Below, in pieces: positions 1 through 11,210 of a stretch of DNA of 64,000 nucleotides. Made by a program: the position numbers and the translations under genes. The notes below the pieces were generated by a model. It was not told the DNA's origin. It worked only from the letters and a program-made list of their open reading frames with translations, and made no database searches. Source of the DNA: Diplocarpon mali (taxonomy: Eukaryota; Ascomycota; Leotiomycetes; Helotiales; Drepanopezizaceae); assembly GCA_024741835.1 (NCBI GenBank), contig JAENRP010000023.1, forward strand, positions 102,372 through 166,371, given 5' to 3'. Within the stretch, counting starts at the first letter, position 1, and each line of letters begins with the position of its first letter.

Positions 1-336
1 CCCCCCGCTACCACAATTGCTTCTGTACCTTGTGCCCGGCATATCTGTCCCGTCTCGTGGCCCCGCACTCGAGATATGCTCGCAAGCTGAGGCAACACCT
101 CTCTTCGCCACATCCCCTACATCACCCTTCACGCACCGTCGTGCGTACCATCCCATCCGTCTCGAGATTCGCCTTGCGCGCCGCACGAAAGGGCTCCTTC
201 ACTGCTCGGCTCAGCCAGCCAGCCAGAGAGCCAGGCTTCGCGCTTGATCAAGCAGGAGGTTGATTAGGCTAGTTTTCAGGACGAGCCTCCCTTTCATCCT
301 CAGCATTTCCCGCAGCTGTCTCGGAATTGTAGGCAC
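1..336. other. Intergenic, 5' flank of the cryptochrome gene
   Basis: No convincing coding region. The open frames here have the pyrimidine-rich composition of fungal leaders and show no domain. This is probably promoter and 5' leader of the DASH cryptochrome that follows. Confidence 0.5.
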
Positions 337-2437
337 ATGCTCCTTCGACCGCGTCGGGTATCATATATCCCGCGCTCGTTCTCGTCTAACCTGCGCCGCT
401 CTGCCTCCACCCAGATGGCAGACTCCAAGGCCTTGATATACCTTCTGCGGAGAGACCTGCGTGTCTCGGACAATCCCATCCTGAGCTCTCTTGCCACGGC
501 CAAGAAGCATGGATATACCCACTTGTTGCCGCTCTATGTCTTTAATGCCCAGCAACTCGAAGTCAAAGGCTTCATCGCGGATGCCCATGTCAAGAGTCCG
601 TATCGTGAGGCGCGCAGCCCAGTCGGAGGGTTCTGGCGGACTGGCCCCCACCGTGTCTCATTCCTGGCCGAGTGTGTGTGGGATCTGAAGGACAGCCTGC
701 AGAAAATTGGAAGTGACCTGTGTATCCGAGTGGGCACTCTTGGCGGCGTGGTCGACGATTTATTAACAAAGACCAACGAGAAAGGCGGGATCAAGGTTGC
801 AGCAGTGTGGATGGTTGGCGAGGAAGGCGTCGAAGAGAATCAGGAGGAGTCGCAAGTCAAGGACGCGTGTAGAGAAGCTGGTGTGGAGTTCAAGTTGTGG
901 ACCGATGAGAAATATCTCATTGACGAGTGAGTTGTCTCTCACTCCTGCCTCGTGGCTGGCTAATCCAGGTCCAAACAGCCGCGACCTTCCCCTAAACAAC
1001 ATCGACGAGCTGTCGGATATTTTCACCAGCTACCGGAAGACGGTGGAGCCACTGCGCGACCACCCACGAGAGGCTCTGGCAACACCAGCCATGGACGCCT
1101 TGCCACCGTTCCCATCTTTAATCCCCAATCAACGCGAGCCCTTCACTATCCCAGACACCCTCGACGACCTCCAGGCATCTCTCCTCAAACCTCTGTCCTC
1201 TCAAGATCTAGTCAAGAACCCTCCGGCCTACCCTTCGGGAACGACCTCCGCCCACCCCTTTTTAGGTGGGGAGTCGCAAGCTCAAGATCGGCTCCACTAC
1301 CTCATCACCAGTGGCAACGTGACCACCTACCACAGCACCCGCAACGGTCTGCTCGGGCACGATTTCTCCACCAAGCTCTCTGCATATCTCGCTCTCGGGT
1401 GCATCACATCGCGCCAGATACACGCCTCGCTCCTAGCCTTGGAAAACGGGACTGATCCAGCCTACAAGTCCGTCTCGGGCTTCGGCGCGGGCCAAAACGA
1501 TGGTACGAAAAGCATCCGCTTCGAGCTTCTCTGGCGCGACTACATGCGCCTCTGCACCCGCAAGTTTGGCCCCAAGCTCTTCCGTCTCAGCGGCTTCAAA
1601 GCCGAGGGCGAAGAGCGCTGGTACTCATCCTCCCGACCCGGTCCAGGCTCCACCTCAGCCGAAGTCGAGGGGCAGATCGAGCGCTTCCTGAACGGCACCA
1701 CGGGCATGGGCCTGATCGACGCCAGTCTGAGAGAGATGTACCACACGGGCTACACGTCCAACCGCGCTCGGCAAAACGTCGCTTCGTTCTTCGCTAAACA
1801 CCTCAAGTTGGACTGGCGTATTGGGGCAGAGTGGTATGAGTGCATGCTGGTCGACTACGACCTCTCGTCCAACTGGGGAAACTGGCAGTACCTCGCTGGC
1901 GTCGGAAACGATCCTAGGGGCGAAGCACGTATTTTTAATCCCGTCAAGCAGGCTTTCGACTACGATCCCCAAGGCGACTACGTCAAAGCCTGGGTTCCGG
2001 AGCTGCGGACCTTGACTGAACCGAGTGAGGTGTTCCAGGCTTGGACCGTGAAGCAGGAGCGCAGGGAGAGTCTCGGCCTGCAGGGCAAGGCATGGGTTGA
2101 GAACCCGCTTTTGAAGATCAACTTCACCGTCAACAGGCGCGGTCGCCACTCGGGGGGTCGTTCACGGGGTGACCGAGGGGCACGCGGAGCCGGGAGTGGA
2201 GGCGGGGGCTCGAACGGACACGGCGGCGACGCCGGTAGTGGTCCGGGCCGCTACATGAGCCCCGAAGGCCGGCGTTACTACTCCTCTCGCGGCGGGGGCT
2301 ATGGCGGACGCGGCTATGGCAGTTCCCGCGGCCATCTGCGTGGCCACGGGCGCGGTGGCGCCGGGGGAGGGAGAGAAGCCAGGCTCGGCATGATGGATCG
2401 GGAGCGCGAGGCTTTTGCTGAGCCGGCCGAGTCGTGA
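337..2437 (+). CDS. Cryptochrome DASH (photolyase/cryptochrome family)
   Basis: Flavoprotein of the photolyase/cryptochrome superfamily; DASH members bind FAD and a pterin antenna and repair CPDs mainly in single-stranded DNA or act in light signalling. Exons are 337-926 and 979-2437, giving 682 residues. The 52-bp intron has GTGAGT at 927 and uses the AG at 977-978. The nearer AG at 967-968 would break the frame and lies too close to the branch site GGCTAAT. The junction restores the family-typical IDDRDLP. The N-terminal photolyase domain begins at LIYLLRRDLRVSDNP. FAD-domain signatures are NRARQN near residue 458 and SSNWGNWQY near 496. Residues about 583-680 form an arginine/glycine-rich RGG tail, as in other fungal DASH proteins. 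The 26 residues before Met27 (position 415) are rich in Arg and Ser and could be a mitochondrial presequence; Met27 is an alternative start. Confidence 0.93.
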
Positions 2438-3392
2438 CGTGACGAGGCGTACACGAACGGGTCATGTTGCGTTTGACATGATGTCTTGGCACGGACGGGT
2501 GTACGCACCCAGGGTATCGACATTGCACCTTCCCCACAAACTATCGCTTAGCTAGCGTTGTCATGTTCATTCTAGGCATGGGGCGTGGGCGTGGGCGCAT
2601 CGTGGGAGATACAACTGGTTATGGTGGACTTGGCATTCTGGCCGGGCAATGGGCGACTGGGGACTGGAAACTGGGAATCAATGTGTAGAGAGGGCCTGGG
2701 CCTTGCTGGATTCTGCCTCGCGGCTGGGCTGGTAACGGCATCGGGCTGGGAGAGGCGATTAGAGGCAGTGGAGATGGTTAGATGAGGCGACCCGGGGAAA
2801 CTCGACCTCGTTGAGCAAGTTGGCTGACGACATGGCGAAATAGCTGGCTGTTGCGTATATAAACTCGCCCCTAAAAATATTCAGATATACAGTAGAGCAA
2901 ACCACCCGCCAAATCGAGGCAGATAGCTATAGCATCAGCTGCAGAGATCTTGACTGGACGCAGGAGGTCCTAGACGCCCCTGTTTCCATGTTCCTGTTCT
3001 TTCCGGCGCGGCGCGCCGTGACGATAGATAGAAGCCCAGGAAGTGATTATTATTAGTAGCAGGAGCCAACAGCATCTCATTTCGTGAACGGGGAGAGACT
3101 ACCCATCTACCTCTGTCTACCTACTCATCTAAGATTCTAAAATCCTGCCCACGCTCTCGCACGACTACCTCTGTTCTGTTCTTGTTCTAGGGGCGCCAAG
3201 ACAGAGGGATGCTCGCTTCGGAAGAGATCTAGCGAGAGATGTAAAGGCAGGAGATGAAACACATGCAAGCGGGAAGGTGGAGCTCGGACGAGTAAACAAG
3301 TGAGGACATTTTTCCATGTCTCCGGAACAGCAGAGGGAACGCGCACCCGGCATAAGCGACGGAGCCTTGTGAGCTAAGCAAATACGGCCCAT
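2438..3392. other. Convergent intergenic region
   Basis: It lies between the 3' ends of the cryptochrome (+) and the dehydrogenase (-). A TATATAAA-like element is at 2856-2863, but I see no coding region or RNA gene downstream of it. Overlapping frames at 3137-3392 show no family signature. Confidence 0.4.
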
Positions 3393-4766
3393 CTAGATGC
3401 CAGTGCCGCGGATAGCGTCAACTTGCTCAGAGAGCAGGGCGTTGTTCTTCGGGGCAGCGGAAGGGGGTCCTTCGGGGGTTACGTAGGCTTTGGTCATACC
3501 GCCGTCGACGACGAAGTCCTAGTTTCGTCAGATCGATCGGTCATCTGCACGGCCCCGGGAGGGAGGGGAGGAGGTATGGGGAGGAAGGGGGGTAGGTTTT
3601 AGGGATGGAGCGGAATGTAGGTGAGTAGACATACCTGACCGTTGACAAAGCTCGACTCGTCACTGGCCAGGAAAAGCACCGCGTTCGCCTGTTCGATCGC
3701 CTCTCCGAAGCGTCCGCTCGGGAAGTGGATCTCGCGTCTCTGCCGCTTGGGGATGTCATCTCCAAGCCAGTCCTGTAGAAGCGGAGTGTTGAGCGGAGCC
3801 GGACACAGAGCGTTGAACCTCAGCCCCTCCTTCGCATGCACAATGGCTAGCTCTCTGGTCAAGGCCAGCACTGCGCCCTTGCTAGCTGTGTACGCCAGCT
3901 GCGGGGTCGCGGATCCGACGAGCGCCACGACAGACGCGGTGTTGATGATGGAGCCCTTGGTCTTTTTGAACTTACGGAGCGAGAGAACGGCGTGCTTGCA
4001 CCCGAACCACACGCCCTTGACGTTGATGGCCTGTGTCAGGTCCCAGATCTTCTCCGGGGTGTCGATAGCGTCGGCATCGTCGGCGTGCATTATGCCGGCG
4101 TTGTTGAACATGACGTCTACGCCACCCCAGCTGTCGACTGTCTCAACTAGTGCTTGGACGTCGGCTTCCTTGGAGACGTCGCAGACCTGGCGGTTGTGTT
4201 AGCTTAGATATATTGTCATGTGATGAGAGGAACGGACTTTGATCTCGACTTTGTGTGCCGAGGGGACGAGTTGCCCGAGCTTGGCAGAGGCTCTGTCCAG
4301 GGCTGCGGCGGAGATGTCGGCCATGAGGACGTTGGCTCCTTCTCTGGCGAAGAGGATACATGTTTCGAGACCAATACCCCTGGTGATTAATATGTGTAAG
4401 TGATGTACGGCGAAGCGCAAGAACCCGTGATCAAGCTTCGAAACGGGAAAACGTAACTGGGAAAACATGGAGACTCGGACGCTTGTTGTACCACCTTTCC
4501 GCCTCTTTTTCCCCAAGGTTTGATGCCCCGATACGTGGAGCGGTCACAGAGGTTTGACACAGCTATCAACAGGATGCCGAGTGACGATCTCGGGACGGTG
4601 GAAAACTGACAGGAGCGCGATGCCAGTCACATGAAACCAGAGCAAGTAGTACTCACCCAGCGGCTCCGGTAACAATGGCGTTCTTGCCATTCAGTCTTCC
4701 CATGCCGACACTGTTGATAGTGTGGTTTTTGTCCATGCTGCTGCTGGAAGAGGTTTGGCCGCTCAT
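3393..4766 (-). CDS. Classical short-chain dehydrogenase/reductase
   Basis: NAD(P)-dependent oxidoreductase with a Rossmann fold; the substrate cannot be told from sequence. Four exons on the minus strand (4766-4657, 4379-4238, 4186-3635, 3518-3393) give 309 residues. Introns are 277, 51 and 116 bp with GTGAGT, GTCCGT and GTATGT donors. The join of exons 1 and 2 rebuilds the cofactor motif TGAAGGIG (residues 33-40). NNAG is at 112-115, and the catalytic YTASK has Tyr183 and Lys187, preceded by a Ser/Thr-containing strand (INTASVV). The last exon carries DFVVDGGMTKAYVTPEG, typical of the SDR C terminus. Met at 4766 adds 21 residues before MGRLNGKNAIVTG (Met at 4703), which is the alternative start. 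Length is slightly above the usual 250-280 residues. Confidence 0.88.
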
Positions 4767-5071
4767 CTTGTAACGACTTGGAAAGCGCAAGTAGGAGGTA
4801 TGTATTATGATCTGGGCCAGAGTCAGCGACCTGAGATCGACCCACGGTAGTCCCGCTGTCAGGCAGAGGGCCCGAGGTGATTGGGAGTATTCAATATATC
4901 AGACCAGGCACCTCGGTGGACGTCTGTCGGTGGATCCAAGTCGGTCGGTACAGAGATCTCGCTTATGAGCATCGGACGGAGCGAGTTATGCAGCAGCGGC
5001 ACGGTCGCGTGGGCATGCGATGAACTTACCGAAGTATCGGTGTAGCTGGCGATCAAGCGGGGTCTGATACA

Positions 5072-5180
5072 CTGGAAGAGTAGAGAGAGAGTGAGCGAGA
5101 TGGAGGAGGAGAGGAGTAGAGGTGAAGAAGAGAGTGGAGATGAGGAGAGGGGAGATGAGGAGAGGAGAGAAGTGGAGAGC
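5072..5180. repeat. Purine-rich (GA) low-complexity tract
   Basis: About 110 bp of nearly pure A/G on the plus strand with imperfect GAGGAGA-type repeats. It lies about 300-400 bp upstream of the minus-strand dehydrogenase start. Confidence 0.7.
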
Positions 5181-5392
5181 AGGTGACCACGACTCGGCGG
5201 GATGTCACGGGTTCAGTTGTTTTGACTAGAGGGACGATGACTTGCACGGGAAGGAAGAGAGGTGTGGAGGAGCAGGAACGAAGCCCTTGGGTCCGGGAGG
5301 ATACGGATATCCTGCCCTGTACGGATGCGAATCGAGATATGTTGACAACTGCCGTCCCGTGCAGTCCGTTGTCGCATCGTTCTCATGGGCTT

Positions 5393-5429
5393 GGCCTTGT
5401 GGTGGCCTTGTGGTGGCCTTGTGTTGGCC
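5393..5429. repeat. 11-bp tandem repeat
   Basis: Unit GGCCTTGTGGT is repeated three times, the last copy with one change. It lies in the divergent promoter region and has no evident function. Confidence 0.75.
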
Positions 5430-6323
5430 TGATCTGCGGCCAACGACAACACTCCCGGGCGCGCTGCCCGCTCGTCTCGTGCGGACTGCATCGCATCGAC
5501 CGGCTCAGCCGACCTGGGCCCCGGGGAATGTGCAGTCCTGGCTCCTCGGTGGATTCAACGACTGGGCAGCTTCCTGCCTCGGCGAGGTGGCGATGAGATG
5601 GGTGTCGAAATGTCTTTATCCGCAGAGCGAACTCAGGCTCAGAATAGGAGGGGGTGAGGGAGAGATCTGGACAGCCTTGCGGATGTCGTATCAGGGTCCG
5701 GATAGCTGCAGTAGGACGAGGATGGCCTGTGCATCAGGTCGCTGGGTCGAGGTAGGTAGGGTAGGTAAGGTCGGTAGATACAGGCCACCGTAGATCCAGG
5801 GAGGGTTGCCGTAGGTATTTAGTATTTGGTATTGAGTCCTGGTCGCTCTGCCTCGCCGCCTCCACGGACCACGCAAAAATCCCGTACGATCGAAATTCGA
5901 TCTGTGTAGAAAATGCACAATGGCATGCATTCCCTTCAGAACCTGGGCAATTCATTTCGACAATTTCCATGCATCTATATCTGCTCGTTACGGTGTAGAG
6001 TATGACATATGCGCTTGCAATGCGGTTCTCTGGTTCGTGGTGCTGTCCGGCGACAGGGAAGCGAGCTTAGCTCTTCTCCTTACCTCGCCTTGTCCATTGG
6101 TAAGAGGTCGTCGGAACAGCTCTTTCGACATCGCGACCCAACTTGTGCCATCCCGGATCTGCTCTCGAGTACAAGCTCTCAGCATCTGAAACAACGCCAA
6201 CGAGCCTTTTCGCGCCCTCAGTCGGATCAAGCTGACAGCTCCGGGTCGCGCAGATACCAGTTCTCAGAAATTGTGACCCCTCTATCTCTACGCACCCCAC
6301 CCATTCCACAGCTTCGGGATACC

Positions 6324-7934
6324 ATGTCGCAACAGGAGGTCACGCTCGAGTCGCTGCCACAGCTGCTGGAAAACGACACCAAAGTAAAGCTCGCAGGGGT
6401 CGACGTCGATGGCATTCTACGGGGCAAGCTGATCTCCAAGAAGAAATTCCTAGGGATCGCAGAGGAGGGCTTTGGCTTCTGCTCGGTGATCTTCGGATGG
6501 GACATGCATGACCAGACCTACTTCCGCGAATTGAAGATCAGCAATGCCGAGAACGGGTACCATGACTTGATAGCTATCCCGGATCTGAGCAGTTTCAGGA
6601 GGATACCGTGGGAAGACAACGTGCCATTTTTCTTAGTCTACTTCAAGGACCCGAATTCGGGAGAGCCAGTCAGTGCTTGTCCTAGAGGCCTGCTGAAGAC
6701 GACGGTTGATAAGCTGCACGCCAATGGCTATGGTGCCATGGCTGGAGGTATGCTACAAGCCGGGTCGTAATGCCTGCGGAACTGACAGGCTTCAGCTGAA
6801 TACGAATTCTTCCAATTCAAGACTCCCTCAAATCCCAGCGGACCCCTAGCCGAGCGGAACACTTCTGCTACCGCGACATTCCTTCAAAATAACCCTGTCA
6901 ACGCTCTGCCCTCGCTGACTGAGGGTATGTTTGGATACAGTCTCACTAGACCTGTTCAGAATAAGGATTACTACTACGGCATCTTTGATGCTTGTGAGAA
7001 GTTCAATTGCGGGATCGAAGGGTGGCACACGGAAAGTGGACCTGGGGTGTTCGAGGCCGCATTATCATTCGGAGAGATTCAGCAGATGGCGGACAAAGCG
7101 GGCCTGTTCAAGTCAGTATCTGCCCAGTTTACCGGATACGAGTTAACAAGCCGCAGGTACGTCGTGAAGTCGATAGCAACCGGGTTTGGAATCACCCCCT
7201 GCTTCATGGCGAAACCAAGACAAGGTCTCCCAGGCAACAGTGGACACATGCACGTCTCTATCGTCGACAAGAAGGGCAAGAACCTCTTCTTCCGCGAAGA
7301 GAAAGACACTGGGGCTGAATGGACAGACGTCGAAAATCTTTCTGACATGGGGCGGCACTTCCTCGCCGGCCTCCTACAGGGCCTTCCAGATATCATGCCT
7401 CTCGTTGCACCCACCGTAAACTCCTACAAGCGTCTCGTGGAGAATTTTTGGGCCCCCGTTACCGTATCGTGGGGCCTCGAGCACCGCGCTGCCTCAATCC
7501 GGCTCATCGCCCCTCCAACCTCCAAGCCTGGGGCAACGAGGTTTGAAGTCCGCGTCCCAGGCGCAGACGCGAATCCATTTTATGTTCTGGCAGCCATCCT
7601 CGCCCTCGGCTGGCGAGGCGTAGAAAAGAAGCTGGAACTGAAGCAGCCGCCGCTCGGCAAGGGACAGGATGTCGGCGGAAAAGCAGATCCCGGCGTGCGA
7701 CTCGCAAAGAGTCTGAAGGAGGCCACCGAGCGATTCATGAGGCCGGAGAGCGTGGCGAGGAAGGTGTTCGGCGATGAGTTTGTCGAGCACTATGGTGGGA
7801 CGAGGGAGCACGAGATCCGGCTGTGGGACGAGGCCGTCACGGACTGGTAAGCCACGTCGCCGCTTGTGACTGCCACGGTGACCCGGTGCTAACTTGTGAC
7901 CAGGGAAGTGCGGAGATACATCGAGACTGTGTGA
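6324..7934 (+). CDS. Type I glutamine synthetase-like protein (FluG C-terminal-domain type)
   Basis: Member of the GS-I superfamily, which ligates an amine to the gamma-carboxyl of glutamate using ATP. The ordinary fungal nitrogen-assimilating enzyme is GS-II, so this paralogue is more likely a FluG-like or gamma-glutamyl ligase; the substrate is unknown. Exons are 6324-6747, 6796-7111, 7157-7846 and 7904-7934, giving 486 residues. The N-terminal beta-grasp domain holds VKLAGVDVDGILRGK. Catalytic-domain signatures are GWHTESGPGVFE, GNSGHMHVS and RFEVRVPGADANP. The protein ends in the family-typical VTDWEVRRYIETV, which only forms when the last intron is removed. The second intron (45 bp) is in frame and stop-free; removing it gives GLFKYVVKSIATGFG, which reads like the family. 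No amidohydrolase domain precedes it, so this is not full-length FluG. Confidence 0.9.
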
Positions 7935-8580
7935 TTGCCATACTGTCTGCTCTGCTTGCTCTGCCCTGATATGTCGGACTGCTACCTTGACACCATATAC
8001 CGTGAGGATTTACGCAGCGTATTTGAGTCGATAGTCCGACTCATGTATGTCAGGCGCTGCTCCTAAGCATCAATGTCCTCATCATCTTTCTTCAGCGAGT
8101 ACCGAGCTCGGATAGAGTGGAGCCGAGGCCGGCATTTGAAATACATTCGGCCAAGGCCCTTTAGCATTAGCATGCTCCTAGTTTCTTCTGCTTTGAAAAG
8201 CGCCGCGCGCATGATTCGGGAGTACAGACAAGCGCGGAGTTTGCGGGCCCATATCACCATGTCACACTGATTGCGGAGAAGGGCCCAGGAACGATTCCTA
8301 GATCGTGCTTGGCTTATGTAAGGTGCCTCCCGACTGTACCTTGGTAGGCAAATCCCATGGCGTCGCTTATGGTTTGGCCCCCAGGCGCTCGGACTCTGGT
8401 GTAAACAGTGGTAGGAGCAGTTTTCACCCAGTCGTTGTCCGCGGGGTTCACATCACCACTACTTTGGGGCGAGCCTGATTCCGGGAAAGAATCGCACAAC
8501 GGTCCATTGACGAGCCGAGTTGCTCTCTAGCCGGTTTCCGGTCGAGCTGGTTTGCGGTCGAGCTGTTTTACTGTCAAGCC

Positions 8581-8630
8581 GAGTTACTCTCCAGCCGAGT
8601 TGCCCTCCAGCCGAGTTGCCCTCCAGCCGA
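8581..8630. repeat. 16-bp tandem repeat
   Basis: Unit GAGTTGCCCTCCAGCC occurs about three times with minor changes. Degenerate GTCGAGCTG-type units continue upstream from about 8517. It lies about 350-400 bp before the Rds1-like start. Confidence 0.7.
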
Positions 8631-8895
8631 CTCTCCCTCGCCTATCACTCTAGGACTTCGAGGTCTTCCCGTATGACGGATCTAGGTCCGGCTCGTCGGA
8701 TTTCCAGGCACAGCGCTGTGCCGGTGTATCTACGTAGCGTCTACACATCGCCGGCGAGGATCCTCACTGCTGGAGGTGAGAGGCCATGAAAAGCTGCCAT
8801 GCCGCGCGTGATGAGCAGTGGGCTGGTGCTGATCCCCCGCTTTTCGCATGTTGATCGAGCCGTAGGTATCTCTCATTCCCGAGAGATTGAGTCTG

Positions 8896-8903
8896 TATAT
8901 AAG
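8896..8903 (+). promoter_or_regulatory. TATA box of the Rds1-like gene
   Basis: TATATAAG lies 81 bp before the ATG at 8984, a plausible distance for a fungal TATA-containing, stress-regulated promoter. Position and motif are the only evidence. Confidence 0.45.
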
Positions 8904-8983
8904 CAACGTCTTCTCCCACCCCCTTTTGCCTTTTCTCTCCCCATCCTCTACACGAGTCAGTCTGCCGGAACAAATTCATCACC

Positions 8984-10073
8984 ATGCGCTACTCAGCCCT
9001 CGCCTCTGTCCTCGCCGCGGTCTGGCCTTTGCGCACCCAGTGCAGGAGCGGGCTGATGTTACTGTGGACTACAATCCCCCGCCCGGAGGGGATGATACGA
9101 TCCTCAACTATGCCTTTACACTCGAGTACCTCGAGCGCAAGTTCTACCAGGAGGGTATCGCCAAATTCACTCAGGCGGACTTTGTTGCAGCCGGGTTTGC
9201 GGATCCATTCTACGAGAACTTGAAAACTACTAAGGGGGATGAAGAGGTATGAATCTCTGTTGATCGTGCAGTTCGGTTTCGTTCGATTGAGCGGCAGGAT
9301 GAAGGCAGAGATTATAGACATGGCTAAACGAAAGGTGACAGACCCACGTCTCATTCCTCGCTGGCGCGCTCGGTTCAAAAGCAGTCCATGAGGCTACCTA
9401 CAAGTTCCCATACACAGACGCCAAGTCTTTCCTGGGCCTCTCTTCTGTCTTGGAAGGCGTCGGAGTTTCCGCCTATCTCGGTACAGCGTCTCCCCCCCCT
9501 CTTTCTTTCCCACCACTGACTTTTCCAGGTGCCGCTGCCGTCATTGCCACACCAGCATACCTCACCGCCGCCGGTGCGATTCTCACCGTCGAATCTCGCC
9601 ACGCGGCATACATCCGCGCCGCGCTCAAACAACCCCCCTTCCCAAAGGCCTTCGACACACTCCTCGAATTCAAAGCAATGTTCTCCCTCGCCGCGCAGTT
9701 CAACACCGGCTTCGCGCCTGGAGACCCAGCGCTCCCTTTCAAAGCATTCCCCGCCATCGCCCTGCAGCCATCCCAGTACCCTTACAACGCCGGCTCCTCG
9801 CCCACTACCTTGTCCGGTGCCAGCAAGAAGGCTTTGGCCGCTGGCCTGATCAAGCCCGGCCAGAAGGTCTATGCCGTGCTTTTCAGCGGCCTGGATACCT
9901 ACTACGTGGAGGCGAGGACTGCGATGGGGAACGCGGGCGACTTGAAGATTGATAGAATCTCTGGTGCGACTGCTTCGGTGCTCCCGCCGACGGGACAAGT
10001 GTACGTGGTGCTGAGCACGGCGGACGGCGTGGACACGAGGGTCGATGACGCGAACACCATCTCGGATGTTTAG
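8984..10073 (+). pseudogene. Rds1-like secreted ferritin-fold protein, frameshifted in the signal peptide
   Basis: Resembles fungal Rds1 (regulated by stress) proteins with a ferritin-like domain; their biochemical role is not established. Exons are 8984-9246, 9342-9480 and 9529-10073. The ATG at 8984 opens a signal-peptide-like stretch (MRYSALASVLAAV), but this frame leaves the frame of the mature protein (HPVQERADVTVDYNPP). The change of frame is needed at about 9020-9027 and is equivalent to one missing base. No intron of usable length fits there. Downstream reading is clean: LEYLERKFYQEGI, HVSFLAGALGSKAVHEATYKFPY, and a C terminus rich in Ala and Val ending in DDANTISDV. The second intron (48 bp, 9481-9528) is in frame and stop-free. 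A single-base assembly error would make it an intact gene, so pseudogene status is provisional. Confidence 0.72.
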
Positions 10074-11210
10074 ATTGTGGAAGTTTTGCCGCCTAGGGCT
10101 TAGATGCGAAAAATCCTGTTGGTGGTGATGAATTGGTCAGGATAATATAATGCATAGTAGAGATAATGTAAATGACCTCTCTACGCATCACTTGCCACTT
10201 CATTCTGGCCTGCCCGCTTGTCAGTGCTCGCTACCTAACGCCCGTACCCGTATCTAAACACCTCGCTTACGAGTAAATCTCATCCCCTTCACTCCACTCC
10301 ATTTATCTCCCGTCCCGAACGGCTCGTAGCGCGAGGGTCTTGCCGTCTGGTGAGGAACTGCGCATCCAAAAGCTTTGCTATCGCGCTACCGCGGAAGAGT
10401 ATCTGCGAGGGCGGTACCACGAAAAGAGCAGGGGATAGGATGATCAGTTTCGTCGGCACCATTCGGGTATGTGGGCGTCTCTGAGATGATATTACTAGCT
10501 CTTAGCTAGGCTTTGGGTAGTGCGGATGGACGGCGCAGAACGCAAATGCACCGCCCGCCCACTAGCGAGAACCAGTCCTGGCGACGTCGCAAGCCGGACA
10601 CGCACTCCTGTGAGGCGGCGCAACGAGGGGAGAGGTGCTGGGGGCTGTGTTCGAGAGATGAGTTGATGGGGGCGCAGGGGGTGATAATTGGTGTTTTCTA
10701 CCTGGACCGGCCTCGGGCGGGGGAGAAGTTGAGGGCAAGAGGAGGTGGGGGAATGCGTGAGCAGAGGGGGGCTATCGAGGGTGTGAATGTGAGAGAGGGG
10801 ATAGCTGCTGTTTTCGAGTGAGAATTCATAAGGGGGGGGAGGGGGCTGTTAGCGTGAGAAGCGTGACATCCAACGTCGTCGCAAGCTCCCACGCTTCAAC
10901 CTTTTTCTGTCGCTGCACCTGGGCCTCACTCCACAGACTACGTCTCCACATCCATGCCCGAGGCTGGGGTAGGAAGATCGCTGGGACGGTTGGGTCCCCG
11001 GTTCAAGCAGCGAACCTCCTCTCTCTTTTGTTGACGCCGACATTCGTTTACGGATCCCACTTAAGCGAGACTCGGTCCGGGAACGAGAAACCGAGGTGAC
11101 GGCACGAAGTGCGCACCCGGATTGTCTGCTCGCAGCTCGCGGCAGCTTGAGTCCCGCGTCGCAGCTACTCGTCATCACCAGGCTCGAGTGCAGCTTTACC
11201 TCGATCCACG
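10074..11210. other. Intergenic region
   Basis: No gene supported. Open frames at 10513-10892 are low-complexity and Gly/Arg-rich. The last few hundred bases are probably leader of the thioesterase-like gene. Confidence 0.45.

Larger units (their letters stand above)
4767..6323. promoter_or_regulatory. Divergent promoter region between dehydrogenase and GS-like gene
   Basis: About 1.55 kb separates two divergent genes and holds no convincing coding region. A purine-rich tract (5072-5180) is a pyrimidine tract on the dehydrogenase strand, a common feature of fungal leaders and core promoters. An 11-bp tandem repeat (unit GGCCTTGTGGT, three copies, the last imperfect) is at 5393-5429. The open frame running from 6009 into the GS-like gene is most simply 5' leader. 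Confidence 0.45.
7935..8983. other. Intergenic region upstream of the Rds1-like gene
   Basis: No convincing gene. A 16-bp tandem repeat is at 8581-8630 and a TATA-like box at 8896-8903. The remainder is 3' flank of the GS-like gene and promoter of the next gene. Confidence 0.45.

Noticed and set aside
1655..2149. 164-codon minus frame within the cryptochrome gene
   Set aside because: Antisense shadow of the FAD-binding domain coding sequence.
8887..9252. Upstream TTG start joining directly to the mature Rds1-like frame
   Set aside because: TTG at 8887 lies at the TATA element and is not a credible fungal start. The peptide it would add is not a signal sequence, whereas the ATG at 8984 opens one.
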